Assembly (NCBI GenBank): GCA_964454685.1
Contig: CAYVTZ010000012.1
Coordinates: 23,229-87,228, forward strand
Direction: 5' to 3'
Length of the DNA stretch: 64,000 nucleotides
From: CAYVTZ01 sp964454685
GTDB taxonomy: Bacteria; Bacillota; Clostridia; Christensenellales; Christensenellaceae
The notes under the pieces were generated by a model. The model was not told the DNA's origin and did not search any database. It saw only the letters and a list, made by a program, of their open reading frames with translations. This document shows positions 17,136 through 26,830 of the stretch, piece after piece (the stretch's first letter is position 1; every line of letters begins with the position of its first letter). The position numbers and the translations under genes are program-made.

Positions 17136-19040
17136 ATGGCAATCATTCCGATGAAAAAAGTATCCGTCGCGGTGCCGCTGAAACAAGCGGATGCGATGAT
17201 GCGAGAATTGCAAAAATGGGGGATTCTGCACGTTTCTATGACGCAGCAGGATGGTTTGGTACCTATTGCAAACGAGGATCGCGCACTGGAATTATCGGCG
17301 ATGCTGGAAAAGGTGCGTGAGGCGATTGCGATGGTGCGCCGTTACGACACGACCAAAGCGCCTATGTTTGCTGCGCAGCCGACCGTGACCCCGGAGGAAT
17401 ATGAAGCGCAGGGCGCGCAAAAAGAGCGAATCGAATCCATTTGCGAGGAAGTGAAATCGCTGGAGGACGAGATTGCGACGTTGCGGGCGGAAATTTCGAA
17501 AAATACGGCGCGCATTGATGCGCTGAGACCCTTTGCTCAGGCGGATATCCCGTTGGAATATCAAATGGGAACCCGTACCGTTGCACTGTTTTGGGGGTTT
17601 TTCCCGGTGGAAGTGGAGCAGAATGCGATGCAGATGCTGCGCGAGCTGAAGGGTGTATCCGTACAGGTTTACGAAAAGACGGCAAATCACATTCCGGTGA
17701 TTGTGGTAGCGCACCGCAGCGCGGAAAAGCAAACGCGGAGCATGCTCAAAGATGCCGGATTTGTGGAAGCGCGGCTGGAGAGCAGAAAAACGACTCCCGC
17801 ACAGCGCATGGCAAAGCTGGAAGAGCGCTCGCGTACCAGCCAGAATATTCTGGAAAAGGTGATTGCGAAGGCGGCTCAACTGGCACCGTATAAAACTGAA
17901 TTGATGCTGTATGAGGACTATTTGCGTAACGAACTGGAGCGCGAACAGTTGTTTGAACGGCTGGGGCAAACGCGTACAGTGGGCGTGGTGGAAGGATATA
18001 TCCGCCATTATGATGAAACGAAAATCGAATCCATCATTGAGGGTGTGACCAAGGACTGCTATTACAGCATTACCGATGTTGAGGACGATGACGAGGAAGT
18101 GCCGACGGCAACCGAGAACAAGGCGTTGGTGGAACCGTTTGAAGCGGTAACGGAGATGTACTCCATACCTTCACGCAAGTCCATCGACCACAATGCGCTG
18201 ATGATGCCGTTTTACTTTATATTCTTCGGTATGATGCTTTCGGACGCGGCATATGGCATTATTTTGACAGTGGGCAGTTTACTGTTCTACAAGATGAAGA
18301 AGCCGGAGGGCGCATTCCGCAAGATTTTGCTGGTGTTGGCGATTTGCGGCGTATCCACCTTTATTTGGGGGGTACTGTTTGGCGGCTGGATGGGCTTTAC
18401 GGCACCGGCGTTGCTATTTAATCCGTTGGATTCACCGATCCCGATGTTAGTGCTTTGCCTTGGACTGGGCGTGGTACACCTGCTGGCAGGACTTGGCATG
18501 GGTGCATACATCAACGTGAAGCGCAAAAAACCGTGGTCTGCGCTGTTTGACCAAGGATCGTGGATTTTGGTATTGGTATCGCTGCCCTTCTTTGTGGTGA
18601 ATGTCAATGTGGCGCTGGGAATGCTGGTGGTGGCGGCTGTGATGCTGGTTGCCTCGCAGGGGCGGCACGAGAAAAAGGTTGCCAAAAAGATAATGGGCGG
18701 CGTGAAGAGCCTGTATGATGTAACGGGTTACCTTTCGGACATTCTTTCTTATGCGCGTATTTTCGGTATGGCGCTGGCGACGGCAGTTATTGCAACCGTG
18801 TTTAACACCATTGCAGGCATGCTGGCGACCTCGATCCCCGGATATATCTTTGCGGCAGTGGTGTTCCTCATCGGACACGTGTTCAACATCGGTATCAATA
18901 CGTTGGGAAGCTATGTGCATTCCAGCAGATTGCAATACATTGAATTTTTCTCGAAGTTTTTCGAGGGAGGCGGTATCAGATTTGAGCCGCTTCGCGTAAA
19001 AATGAACCATATAAGAATGCAAAAGAAAATTGGAGGATGA
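17136..19040 (+). CDS. ntpI: V-type ATPase membrane subunit I (a subunit)
   Basis: A 634-residue stator subunit. The N-terminal half (to about 340) is cytoplasmic, with coiled coils (EEVKSLEDEIATLRAEISKN) that meet the peripheral stalks. The C-terminal half has about seven membrane helices beginning LMMPFYFIFFGMMLSDAAYG, the family hallmark. The segment YLSDILSYARIFGMALAT contains the essential Arg that faces the K ring and forms part of the ion path. It follows ntpF by one base and is followed by ntpK within six bases. Confidence 0.95.
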   Translation: MAIIPMKKVSVAVPLKQADAMMRELQKWGILHVSMTQQDGLVPIANEDRALELSAMLEKVREAIAMVRRYDTTKAPMFAAQPTVTPEEYEAQGAQKERIESICEEVKSLEDEIATLRAEISKNTARIDALRPFAQADIPLEYQMGTRTVALFWGFFPVEVEQNAMQMLRELKGVSVQVYEKTANHIPVIVVAHRSAEKQTRSMLKDAGFVEARLESRKTTPAQRMAKLEERSRTSQNILEKVIAKAAQLAPYKTELMLYEDYLRNELEREQLFERLGQTRTVGVVEGYIRHYDETKIESIIEGVTKDCYYSITDVEDDDEEVPTATENKALVEPFEAVTEMYSIPSRKSIDHNALMMPFYFIFFGMMLSDAAYGIILTVGSLLFYKMKKPEGAFRKILLVLAICGVSTFIWGVLFGGWMGFTAPALLFNPLDSPIPMLVLCLGLGVVHLLAGLGMGAYINVKRKKPWSALFDQGSWILVLVSLPFFVVNVNVALGMLVVAAVMLVASQGRHEKKVAKKIMGGVKSLYDVTGYLSDILSYARIFGMALATAVIATVFNTIAGMLATSIPGYIFAAVVFLIGHVFNIGINTLGSYVHSSRLQYIEFFSKFFEGGGIRFEPLRVKMNHIRMQKKIGG

Positions 19041-19046
19041 AGTGAC

Positions 19047-19520
19047 ATGGATGGAATCGTTTTTGCCTTGATCGGTGCCGCAGTTGCGGCGGGTCTAGCA
19101 GGTGCCGGTTCGGCGCTGGGCGTTGGTATGGCAGGTCAAGCAGGTGCGGGGCTGATTTCTGAGGACCCGAACAAGTTTGGTCAAGCGCTGGTTTTGCAGC
19201 TTTTGCCCGGTACGCAGGGAATCTATGGCTTGCTGGTTGGATTTATGGTGCTGATCCGCACCGGGATTTTGGGTGCGGGTATGGTGGATGTATCGCAGAC
19301 GCAGGGGCTGATTTTGATGGCAGCCTGCATGCCGACGGCGATTGTTGGTCTGATCTCCGCGATTGCGCAGGGCAAAACGGCTGTTGCCGGTATTGGACTG
19401 CTGGCAAAGAAGCCGGGTGAACAGGGCAAGGCGATCACGTTTGCAATCATGGTGGAAACCTATGCCGTGTTTGCATTGCTGATTTCGATGCTGGTGATTT
19501 TGCTGCTGCCCTTGGGTTGA
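19047..19520 (+). CDS. ntpK: V-type ATPase rotor-ring subunit K, Na+-type binding site
   Basis: A 157-residue proteolipid with four membrane helices in two hairpins. The first hairpin has LPGTQG (Thr56, Gln57) where the second has the ion-carrying Glu137 (VETYAVFALL); Gln108 lies in AIAQGKTA. In Enterococcus hirae NtpK the Na+ ion is held by Leu61, Thr64, Gln65, Gln110 and Glu139, and every one of these has a counterpart here (Leu53, Thr56, Gln57, Gln108, Glu137). The enzyme is therefore predicted to move Na+. GGAGG precedes the start by ten bases. Confidence 0.95.
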   Translation: MDGIVFALIGAAVAAGLAGAGSALGVGMAGQAGAGLISEDPNKFGQALVLQLLPGTQGIYGLLVGFMVLIRTGILGAGMVDVSQTQGLILMAACMPTAIVGLISAIAQGKTAVAGIGLLAKKPGEQGKAITFAIMVETYAVFALLISMLVILLLPLG

Positions 19521-19639
19521 GCAGACGATTTCGCAACGGGGGCGCTGCACCTTGTGATGGCGTAGCCTGTTGGAATAGGGTTTTCTGACATACTGACAGA
19601 AGCGAAGTGCACCAACCGCGCGCGTGGCGCGAGGGGCGC

Positions 19640-20257
19640 ATGGCTCGTGATGAGAGAAGAGGGTTTGTTTTGGAAGAGAACAAAGCGATTCTAAATAAAA
19701 TTTTAGAGGATGCGCGCTTGCAGGCGGAGGAAATCAACGCACAGGGCGAGGCGCGTGCACAGGAGCAGGGCGAAGCAGTCAAGCTGGAAGCGCAGGCGCG
19801 GGTGCAGGAAATGCAGGACGCGATGCGTAAGACCATTGAAGAGCAGGAGCGTCGTTTTGCCGCCTTGAGCGATTTGGAACGCAGAAAAGCGGTGCTGGCT
19901 GCACGGCGCGGTTGTTTGGATCACGCGTATGAGCTGTTTGCGGAGCGCGTGTTACAAATGGACGCTGCGGCATACGAAGAGTTGCTGTATCGTTGGCTTG
20001 CAGAAAACGCAGCGGGTGGCGATGTGCTGTTTGCAGCGCAGCGCGATTGCGGCTACTTTGATCAGGGAAAGCTGGAACAAAAGGCGACGGACGTGCATTA
20101 TGGCGGTGTGACCGACCAAGTGAAGACCGGATTTTTGTTACAGCAGGCAGACACGCAGGTGGACTGCTCTGTGGAGGCTGCGATACTGCGACTGCGCGAC
20201 GAAGAGGCGCAGGTGGCGCGGGTTTTGTTTGACGAGGCGCAGGAAGGTACGACATGA
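19640..20257 (+). CDS. ntpE: V-type ATPase peripheral stalk subunit E
   Basis: About 205 residues. The N-terminal half is a charged helix (ILEDARLQAEEINAQGEARA) that pairs with NtpF, and the C-terminal half is the globular domain that caps the catalytic head. Start choice is uncertain: ATG at 19640 has GAGGGG three to four bases before it; TTG at 19670, giving ENKAILNKILEDA at the N-terminus as in other E subunits, has AGAGGG six bases before it; a GTG at 19607 is also in frame. The 86-base gap after ntpK is the longest within the operon. Its stop overlaps ntpC as ATGA. Confidence 0.88.
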   Translation: MARDERRGFVLEENKAILNKILEDARLQAEEINAQGEARAQEQGEAVKLEAQARVQEMQDAMRKTIEEQERRFAALSDLERRKAVLAARRGCLDHAYELFAERVLQMDAAAYEELLYRWLAENAAGGDVLFAAQRDCGYFDQGKLEQKATDVHYGGVTDQVKTGFLLQQADTQVDCSVEAAILRLRDEEAQVARVLFDEAQEGTT

Positions 20258-21246
20258 CGAGTTATCCGTTTGCATCCGCCAGCGTGAAGGCGCGGGAGAC
20301 CGGGCTGCTCAAGATGGCGCAACTGGACAAAATGATGAATGCTGCCACGCCGCAGGAGGCGTATGGCGCGCTGCTGGAAACAGGTTATGGCGCGGACGCA
20401 CTGGCGGAGCAGGTGAAGGACTTTGAGCTGACCATTCGTGCGGAGATGGAGAAGGCATATGCGTTTGTGCACAGTGTTTTTCCCGACCCGCGGGTGGAAG
20501 AGCTGTTTTTTCTGCGGTTTGATTACCACAACCTCAAGCTGCTGGTGAAGGCTTCTATGCTGGAGCGGGAAGCAGGCGAGGAAAGTCTGAGCCCATTTGG
20601 CACCATATCGTTGGCGACGTTGAAAAGTGCTGTGCTGGAAAAGCGGTACACATCCCTGACCAAGGAAATGGAACGTGCGATGAATGACCTTACGCAGCGA
20701 TTTGCGGTGCGCGAGGACGTCACGTTGGTGGACATGACGCTGGATGGCGCTTACGCGCGGGATATCGTCGAACGGCTGGAACATGTTTCGGATGAGGCGG
20801 TACGGCGGTATTTTGAAGCGTATTTTGACTTTACCAATGTGATTACGACATTGCGCTTGCAGCAGATGGCGCGACCGCAGGATATGCTGAAAAAACTGTT
20901 GCTACCGGGTGGGAGCATACCGGAACGGTTGTTTATACAGGCGTTGCCGCTGGATCCCGACGAGCAAAAGGCATTACTGGCATCCGGCGGATATGCAGAG
21001 GCGTTTCGACGCGGATTTGAAGGTCTTGCGGAGACCGGTGGTTTGGAATGGTTTGAAAAGGAGCGGTCGAGCCTGCTCAATCAAATTCTTTCCGAGGGTG
21101 CGGGGGATATGTTCTCGCTGGGGCCGGTGCTGCATTACATGAACGCCAAGGAGAACGAGGCAAATTGCATTCGTGTGATATTGGCGGGTAAACTGAACCA
21201 AATACCGCGGGAGACCATTTCCCGTTTGTGCTTTGAGGTGATGTGA
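20254..21246 (+). CDS. ntpC: V-type ATPase central stalk subunit C (d subunit)
   Basis: A 330-residue protein of the V0D/AC39 family, which sits as a socket between the K ring and the rotor shaft D-F. The protein is mainly helical; three related segments typical of the family are visible by length and pattern, including FFLRFDYHNLKLLVKA and the late PVLHYMNAKENEANCIRVIL, the usual C-terminal signature. It starts within the ntpE stop (ATGA overlap) and ends two bases before ntpG. Confidence 0.92.
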   Translation: MTSYPFASASVKARETGLLKMAQLDKMMNAATPQEAYGALLETGYGADALAEQVKDFELTIRAEMEKAYAFVHSVFPDPRVEELFFLRFDYHNLKLLVKASMLEREAGEESLSPFGTISLATLKSAVLEKRYTSLTKEMERAMNDLTQRFAVREDVTLVDMTLDGAYARDIVERLEHVSDEAVRRYFEAYFDFTNVITTLRLQQMARPQDMLKKLLLPGGSIPERLFIQALPLDPDEQKALLASGGYAEAFRRGFEGLAETGGLEWFEKERSSLLNQILSEGAGDMFSLGPVLHYMNAKENEANCIRVILAGKLNQIPRETISRLCFEVM

Positions 21247-21247
21247 T

Positions 21248-21559
21248 ATGACGGGCAAGATTGCGGTGATCGGCGACGGGAAGAGTGTTTCCTGTTTTCG
21301 TGCGCTGGGGTTTGACACCTTTGACATCGGCGGTTCGGATGCGGGCAGCACGCTGTTTCAGGTTGCCAGTGCGGGATATGCGATCATCTATATGACTGAG
21401 CAGGCGGCTGCCACAGCGCAGGAGATGATTGAGCGCTATGAGCATGAACCGTTTCCGGCAATCATACGCATTCCATCCAACGTGGGAAGCAACGGCGACG
21501 GGATGAAGATGATTGACAAGAATGTGGAAAAAGCGATCGGCAGGGAACTGTTCGAGTAA
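21248..21559 (+). CDS. ntpG: V-type ATPase rotor subunit F (NtpG)
   Basis: A 103-residue protein with the Rossmann-like fold of the F subunit, which binds to the D shaft. It opens with KIAVIGDGKSVSCFRALGFD and has the middle YAIIYMTEQAA and the end PFPAIIRIPS, all standard. The start codon follows ntpC directly. The 87 bases before ntpA hold no other feature. Confidence 0.93.
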   Translation: MTGKIAVIGDGKSVSCFRALGFDTFDIGGSDAGSTLFQVASAGYAIIYMTEQAAATAQEMIERYEHEPFPAIIRIPSNVGSNGDGMKMIDKNVEKAIGRELFE

Positions 21560-21646
21560 CGCGAAAGACCGGTTTGGTCTTTGTGAAATCAGTGTGATAC
21601 GCTCCTGACTATGTGCGGAGCGAAACTGGATAAGGCGGGTAAAAAG

Positions 21647-23413
21647 ATGGATGGCAGAATTGTAAAAGTGTCGGGACCGCTGATTGTGGCTTCCGGTATG
21701 GACGATGCAAGAATGTTTGACGTGGTGCATGTTTCAGATGACGGGCTGATTGGCGAGATCATCGAAATGCGCGGCGACATGGCATCGATTCAGGTGTATG
21801 AGGAAACCAGCGGAATTGGCCCGGGAGACCCGGTGACTTCTTTGGGAGCACCGCTTTCTGTGGAGTTGGGTCCGGGACTTGTGGAATCCATATTTGACGG
21901 AATACAACGTCCTTTGAACCGTATATATGATGCGGTTGGGGATAGAATTGAGCGCGGCGTACATGTTAACGCACTTGACCGCGAACGGAGATGGGAGTTT
22001 CAAGCTACGGCGCAGGTCGGCGACACGGTTGGTGCGGGCTGCTTTCTTGGATTTGTACAGGAGACACCGCTTGTAAAACACTGGGTTATGGTGCCCAACG
22101 GGATCAGCGGCGAGTTGATACGCGTGGAGAGCGGCTCTTTTACGGTGGAGGACACGGTTGCTGTGATCCGCAAGGAAAGCGGCGAGGAAGCAAACATCTG
22201 CATGATGCAGAAGTGGCCGGTGCGGCGCGGGCGCCCGTATCAAGAGAAAAAGGTTCCCAGTGCGCCAATGATGACAGGTCAGCGCACGATTGACATGCTG
22301 TTTCCGGTGGCAAAGGGTGGCGTGGCTGCCATTCCGGGTCCGTTTGGCAGTGGAAAAACGGTGGTGCAGCATCAGCTTGCAAAGTGGGCGGATGCGCAGA
22401 TCATTGTATATGTAGGCTGCGGAGAGCGCGGCAACGAAATGACGGACGTTTTGCAGGAGTTCCCTGAACTGAAGGATCCGCGCAGCGGCGAGCCGCTGAT
22501 GAGACGTACCGTGCTGATTGCAAACACATCCGATATGCCGGTGGCGGCGCGCGAAGCGTCCATTTACACCGGTATCACGATTGCGGAGTATTTCCGCGAC
22601 ATGGGCTATCAGGTTGCCATCATGGCAGACTCGACCTCTCGTTGGGCGGAGGCGTTGCGTGAGATTTCAGGACGCCTGGAAGAAATGCCCGGTGAAGAAG
22701 GATATCCCGCATATCTATCTTCGCGCCTGGCAGAATTTTATGAGCGCGCAGGCGAAGTGGTGTGCAACGGCGGTGATGGCAGAACGGGAGCGGTCAGTGC
22801 GATCGGTGCGGTTTCTCCGCCCGGTGGTGATATCTCGGAGCCTGTATCGCAGGGCACATTGCGCATTGTCAAGGTGTTTTGGGGTCTTTCGGCAGAGCTT
22901 GCATACCGCAGGCATTTCCCGGCGATTGACTGGCTGACTTCCTATTCGCTGTATGCGGATGAAGTAGGCGCATGGTGTGACGCGAACATCGCGGAGGACT
23001 GGAGAAGCATGCGGCAGCAGGCGCTGGCACTGTTGCAGGAGGAAGCCGAGCTGGAGGAAGTGATTCGACTGGTGGGCATCGATGCTCTTTCGCAGGGTGA
23101 CCGTTTGAAAATTGAGGCGGCACGCAGTGTGCGCGAAGATTTCTTGCAGCAGGACGCATTCGATAGCGTGGATTCCTACGCATCCGGCAAGAAGCAAGCG
23201 ATGATGCTGCGCGTGGTGCTGGGTTACTACAAATGTGCAACAAGCGCCTTGGAAAGCGGCATGGCACTTTCCGAATTGCTGGAATTGCCTGTGCGCGAAT
23301 CCATTGCACGGTTTAAATTTGTTTCGGAAAATGAAATCGATCAGAAATATCAGGAAATCACCGCCGCACTTGTGCAACAGACCAAAACGGCGGGTTTGGA
23401 CGGAGGTGTGTAA
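21647..23413 (+). CDS. ntpA: V-type ATPase catalytic subunit A
   Basis: A 588-residue catalytic ATPase subunit. The Walker A motif is GPFGSGKTVVQH, Walker B is in VAIMADSTSRWAEALREIS, and the inserted A-specific domain with a Zn-free beta fold precedes it (about 110-190). The ATG at 21647 follows AAGGCGG with about eight bases of spacing; an in-frame ATG 36 bases upstream would add a Lys-rich stretch not seen in the family. The GGAGG used by ntpB lies in the last codons of this gene. Confidence 0.96.
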   Translation: MDGRIVKVSGPLIVASGMDDARMFDVVHVSDDGLIGEIIEMRGDMASIQVYEETSGIGPGDPVTSLGAPLSVELGPGLVESIFDGIQRPLNRIYDAVGDRIERGVHVNALDRERRWEFQATAQVGDTVGAGCFLGFVQETPLVKHWVMVPNGISGELIRVESGSFTVEDTVAVIRKESGEEANICMMQKWPVRRGRPYQEKKVPSAPMMTGQRTIDMLFPVAKGGVAAIPGPFGSGKTVVQHQLAKWADAQIIVYVGCGERGNEMTDVLQEFPELKDPRSGEPLMRRTVLIANTSDMPVAAREASIYTGITIAEYFRDMGYQVAIMADSTSRWAEALREISGRLEEMPGEEGYPAYLSSRLAEFYERAGEVVCNGGDGRTGAVSAIGAVSPPGGDISEPVSQGTLRIVKVFWGLSAELAYRRHFPAIDWLTSYSLYADEVGAWCDANIAEDWRSMRQQALALLQEEAELEEVIRLVGIDALSQGDRLKIEAARSVREDFLQQDAFDSVDSYASGKKQAMMLRVVLGYYKCATSALESGMALSELLELPVRESIARFKFVSENEIDQKYQEITAALVQQTKTAGLDGGV

Positions 23414-23416
23414 GCG

Positions 23417-24793
23417 GTGCGCAAAGAATATAAGACCATACGCGAGGTGGTAGGCCCGCTGATGGTGGTAGACGGCGTAGAAGGCGTGACGTATGACGAA
23501 TTGGTAGAGATTCGCCAGCAAGACGGAGAAATCCGTATGGGTAAGGTGCTGGAAATCAACGGGTCACGCGCAATGGTACAGTTGTTTGAGAACTCGCGAG
23601 GGTTGCTCATGAAAACGAGTACCGTGAAATTTTTGGGACATGCGATGGAGCTTGGCGTGTCGGAGGACATGCTGGGTCGCGTATTTGACGGTATGGGAAC
23701 TCCCATTGATGGCGGACCTGCCATTATTCCCGAGAAGCGCATGAACATCAATGGCGCTCCTTTGAATCCGTATGCGCGGGATTACCCGTCCGAGTTTATA
23801 CAGACGGGCGTTTCGGCGATTGACGGGCTGAACACGCTGGTGCGTGGACAGAAGCTGCCGGTGTTTTCTGCATCCGGCTTGCCACACGCGCAGCTTGCGG
23901 CGCAGATCGCGCGGCAATCCAAAGTGTTGGGCGGCGAGAGCAACTTTGCGGTGGTATTTGCCGCAATCGGCATTACCTTTGAGGAGGCGGAGTTCTTTAT
24001 CTCTGACTTCCGCAAGACAGGCGCAATCAACCGTACGGTGCTCTTCATCAATTTGGCGAACGACTCGGCGGTGGAACGTATTGCCGTACCGCGCATGGCG
24101 CTGACGGCAGCAGAATATTTGGCGTACGAGCGTGGCATGCATGTGTTGGTCATTATGACGGACATCACAAACTACGCGGAGGCGCTGCGTGAAGTGTCTG
24201 CGGCGCGTAAAGAGGTGCCGGGCAGAAGAGGATATCCGGGATATCTGTACACGGATCTTGCGACGATGTATGAACGCGCAGGCCGTATCAAAGGGAAACC
24301 CGGCTCAATTACGCAGATTCCTATTTTGACCATGCCGGAGGATGACAAGACGCATCCGATTCCTGACCTTACAGGATACATTACGGAAGGGCAGATTATC
24401 CTTTCACGCGAACTATACCGCAAAGGCATTGCGCCACCCATTGACGTGCTGCCGTCGCTGTCTCGTTTGAAGGACAAGGGAATCGGAGCCGGAAAGACAA
24501 GGGAAGATCACGCAAGCACGATGAATCAGATTTTTGCGGCGTATGCGCGTGGCAAAGAGGCCAAGGAACTGGCTGTCATTTTGGGTGATGCGGCACTTTC
24601 AGACATGGACAAGCTGTATGCAAAATTTGCGGATCGGTTTGAGACGGAATATGTTTCGCAGGGGTACGAGACCAATCGTACCATTGAGGAGACATTGAAT
24701 CTTGGCTGGAAGCTGCTGGGATTACTGCCCAAAACGGAACTCAAGCGTATTCGTGACGATATGATCGAGCGTTATTATCAAAAAGAGGAATAA
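23417..24793 (+). CDS. ntpB: V-type ATPase regulatory subunit B
   Basis: A 458-residue non-catalytic nucleotide-site subunit. The N-terminal beta barrel (EYKTIREVVGPLMVVDGVEG) is followed by the core, in which the Walker A of subunit A is replaced by SASGLPHAQLAAQIARQ, the B-type pattern. ALREVSAARKEVPGRRGYPG and DKGIGAGKTREDH are further B signatures; the Arg finger is in this second half. The start is GTG, ten bases after GGAGG at 23402-23406. Confidence 0.96.
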   Translation: MRKEYKTIREVVGPLMVVDGVEGVTYDELVEIRQQDGEIRMGKVLEINGSRAMVQLFENSRGLLMKTSTVKFLGHAMELGVSEDMLGRVFDGMGTPIDGGPAIIPEKRMNINGAPLNPYARDYPSEFIQTGVSAIDGLNTLVRGQKLPVFSASGLPHAQLAAQIARQSKVLGGESNFAVVFAAIGITFEEAEFFISDFRKTGAINRTVLFINLANDSAVERIAVPRMALTAAEYLAYERGMHVLVIMTDITNYAEALREVSAARKEVPGRRGYPGYLYTDLATMYERAGRIKGKPGSITQIPILTMPEDDKTHPIPDLTGYITEGQIILSRELYRKGIAPPIDVLPSLSRLKDKGIGAGKTREDHASTMNQIFAAYARGKEAKELAVILGDAALSDMDKLYAKFADRFETEYVSQGYETNRTIEETLNLGWKLLGLLPKTELKRIRDDMIERYYQKEE

Positions 24794-24795
24794 GC

Positions 24796-25422
24796 ATGAA
24801 ACTGCTTCGCGTAAACCCCACCCGTATGGAACTGACGCGGCTGAAAAAGCGGCTGAAAGTTGCGGTAAAGGGGCACAAACTGTTGAAAGATAAATGCGAC
24901 GAGATGGTGCGCCGTTTTATGGAGATCATCCGTGAGAACCGTGTGCTTCGGCGTGATATGGAGCAGAAGCTTTCGGATGCGCAGCGTGAGTTTGCGATTG
25001 CAGGCATGTATGCGCAGCCGGACGGCTTGGAGTTGGCGTTTTTAGCGCCGGTACGGCAAATTTCTGTGCTGGCGGAGCGCCAAAATATCATGGGCGTTGT
25101 GGTACCTAAGCTTTCGCAGTCGGAAGAGAGTGGTTCGGAGACCGAGTTTTTGCCTTATGGTATGCTGGAAACTCCGGCGGGAATGGACGCTGCGGTGAGT
25201 AAGCTTTCGGATGTATTCCCCGTGATGCTGCGGCTTGCCGAGGTGGAAAAAACATGCAGTATGCTGGCGGATGAAATCGAGAAAACACGGCGACGCGTCA
25301 ATGCGCTGGAGTATGTGCTGATTCCGCAGCTAAAGGATACCATCAAATACATCACCATGAAGTTGGATGAGAATGAGCGCGGCAATTTGGTGCGGCTGAT
25401 TAAGTTTAAGGCGAAAGGCTGA
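24796..25422 (+). CDS. ntpD: V-type ATPase rotor shaft subunit D
   Basis: A 208-residue protein made of two long helices that form the central shaft. It begins with the family signature VNPTRMELTRLKKRLKVAVKGHKLLKDK, in which the turn-out residues fit the head, and ends with RRVNALEYVLIPQLKDTIKYI. It starts three bases after ntpB and is the last gene before the terminator. Subunits H and J of the E. hirae ntp cluster are not present after it. Confidence 0.95.
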   Translation: MKLLRVNPTRMELTRLKKRLKVAVKGHKLLKDKCDEMVRRFMEIIRENRVLRRDMEQKLSDAQREFAIAGMYAQPDGLELAFLAPVRQISVLAERQNIMGVVVPKLSQSEESGSETEFLPYGMLETPAGMDAAVSKLSDVFPVMLRLAEVEKTCSMLADEIEKTRRRVNALEYVLIPQLKDTIKYITMKLDENERGNLVRLIKFKAKG

Positions 25423-25451
25423 GAGACTCATTCGAAATTGATTGTACGGAC

Positions 25452-25485
25452 AAGCCCTTCTGCGTCAGCAGAAGGGCTTTGTTGT
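25452..25485 (+). terminator. Terminator of the V-ATPase operon
   Basis: AAGCCCTTCTGC (25452-25463) and GCAGAAGGGCTT (25468-25479) form a perfect 12-bp stem with loop GTCA, followed by TGTTGT. The stem is strong although the T tract is broken by G. Confidence 0.88.
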
Positions 25486-25591
25486 ATCGCTTAAGACCAT
25501 TTTAGAAGGGAGCAAAGCGTTGCGCGCCGGTGGGGTACAACAGTGTGACGGCTGAACAAAACGCTTGTCACATCATGACGTTGGCGCAAAG

Positions 25592-26830
25592 TTACGCAGT
25601 TTCCCCGGTAGGTGCTGCGCTTGCGGCAGGGTCGAGGGAAGGCGTTGCACTGACAGTTGGATCGGGAGCAACCGTGGGATCTGCACTCGCATCCGCGCTC
25701 GGTGTTGCGGTGGCATCGGGTGCGGCGCTTGGTTCAGGTGTTTCTGTCGGGGTTGGTGTTGCGGTGAAGCGCGCGTCAGTGGAGTGGTTTTCGGCAGGGG
25801 TTTCTGCGGGAATACCCACCAGCTCAACAGGTACCTGCTTGCTTTGCAGTGCCGTGCCATTTTGCAGATGCGCGATCAAATCCTCGGTTGCCTGTTGCAC
25901 TGCCTTTTGAGAAAAGCCGGGGAACACCGCCATGATCTGCGGTTCGCTGGTGTGGGCGTTTGCGACGTCGCTGTTACCTTGCGCGCTGAAAATCTCAAAA
26001 TCAGTGCGTCCTGCCTGCTTCATGACTTCGTAAATCTGCATGGCAAATTCGGAGGTTTCTGCCAAGATACCATCCAAACGACCGGGCGGATTTTCTTCGA
26101 GCACGGTGCCCAGCCACGCGGAAAGAGTGCCCGCCGGAGCGGTGCTTTCCTCGGGAGTTTCGCCCGCTGACGCATCTTCCGCATCCGCAGACGGTACAGC
26201 AGTGGGCAACGGTGCAATTTGAGACCATGTATCGACGGGGAATATTTTCCCTGCCCGCCGGGAGGCGTCATATGCTTGTGCAAGCTCACTATTTGCATCC
26301 GTGAATGCAGCCAGCAAGCGCACGGGTGCTTCGTGCGGGGGATAGCTTAGCGCCGCGTCTACCAGCTCCTGTGTGAAGGTGGCGTCGGCGGGGGTATAGC
26401 ATATGGCGCGTTCGTCTGCTTCGTTTGTGATCCACAGAACCGGCACCTCTTCTTCCAATATCTTTGGTGCGAGGATGGATGTGGCGGTGACGATGCCAAC
26501 AAGGTTTGGCACCTCTGCCAAGCCCGCTGCGCCGCGCAGATACTGAACGCCAAAGCCGCTTTCTGATGCGGTGCGCATGGAGGGTTCGAACATCGCTTCA
26601 TCACTGCCGACAAACGCAATGGTATCCGGGGCAGCCGGTTGCCCCGGCGTGGGCTGAGCCGAATCGGGCGCGGCAGGATCAGAAGCTGTGTCCGGCGAGG
26701 CTGCATCGTCCGGTGTGGTGGAGGATGGTTTTTGCAACAGTTTTAGCCCGCTTGCCGTAGGAATCGCGGCACAGGCGACAATGGATGCGCAAAGGCAACC
26801 AATCAAAAAAATCAAAAATATCTTTTTCAT
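25592..26830 (-). CDS. Lipoprotein with periplasmic-binding-protein-like body
   Basis: A 412-residue predicted lipoprotein. MKKIFLIFLIGCLCAS then IVAC gives a signal peptide and lipobox. A Pro/Ala-rich linker (residues about 35-65) leads to a body that begins TIAFVGSDEAMFEPS and contains VPVLWITNEADERA and PQIMAVFPGFSQKAVQQATE, which follow the strand-helix pattern of type I sugar-binding proteins, although the first lobe looks eroded and no transporter genes are nearby. Two low-complexity stretches, one internal and one at the C-terminus (TPTPTETPEPSA), are also present. Its ATG overlaps the stop of the L,D-transpeptidase gene upstream (ATGA), so the two proteins are coupled and may act together at the cell wall; that is inference. 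Confidence 0.75.
   Translation of the reverse strand: MKKIFLIFLIGCLCASIVACAAIPTASGLKLLQKPSSTTPDDAASPDTASDPAAPDSAQPTPGQPAAPDTIAFVGSDEAMFEPSMRTASESGFGVQYLRGAAGLAEVPNLVGIVTATSILAPKILEEEVPVLWITNEADERAICYTPADATFTQELVDAALSYPPHEAPVRLLAAFTDANSELAQAYDASRRAGKIFPVDTWSQIAPLPTAVPSADAEDASAGETPEESTAPAGTLSAWLGTVLEENPPGRLDGILAETSEFAMQIYEVMKQAGRTDFEIFSAQGNSDVANAHTSEPQIMAVFPGFSQKAVQQATEDLIAHLQNGTALQSKQVPVELVGIPAETPAENHSTDARFTATPTPTETPEPSAAPDATATPSADASADPTVAPDPTVSATPSLDPAASAAPTGETA

Noticed and set aside
25530..26170. + strand frames rich in Gly, Val and Ala
   Set aside because: They are the reverse reading of the Pro/Ala/Thr-rich tail of the lipoprotein gene.
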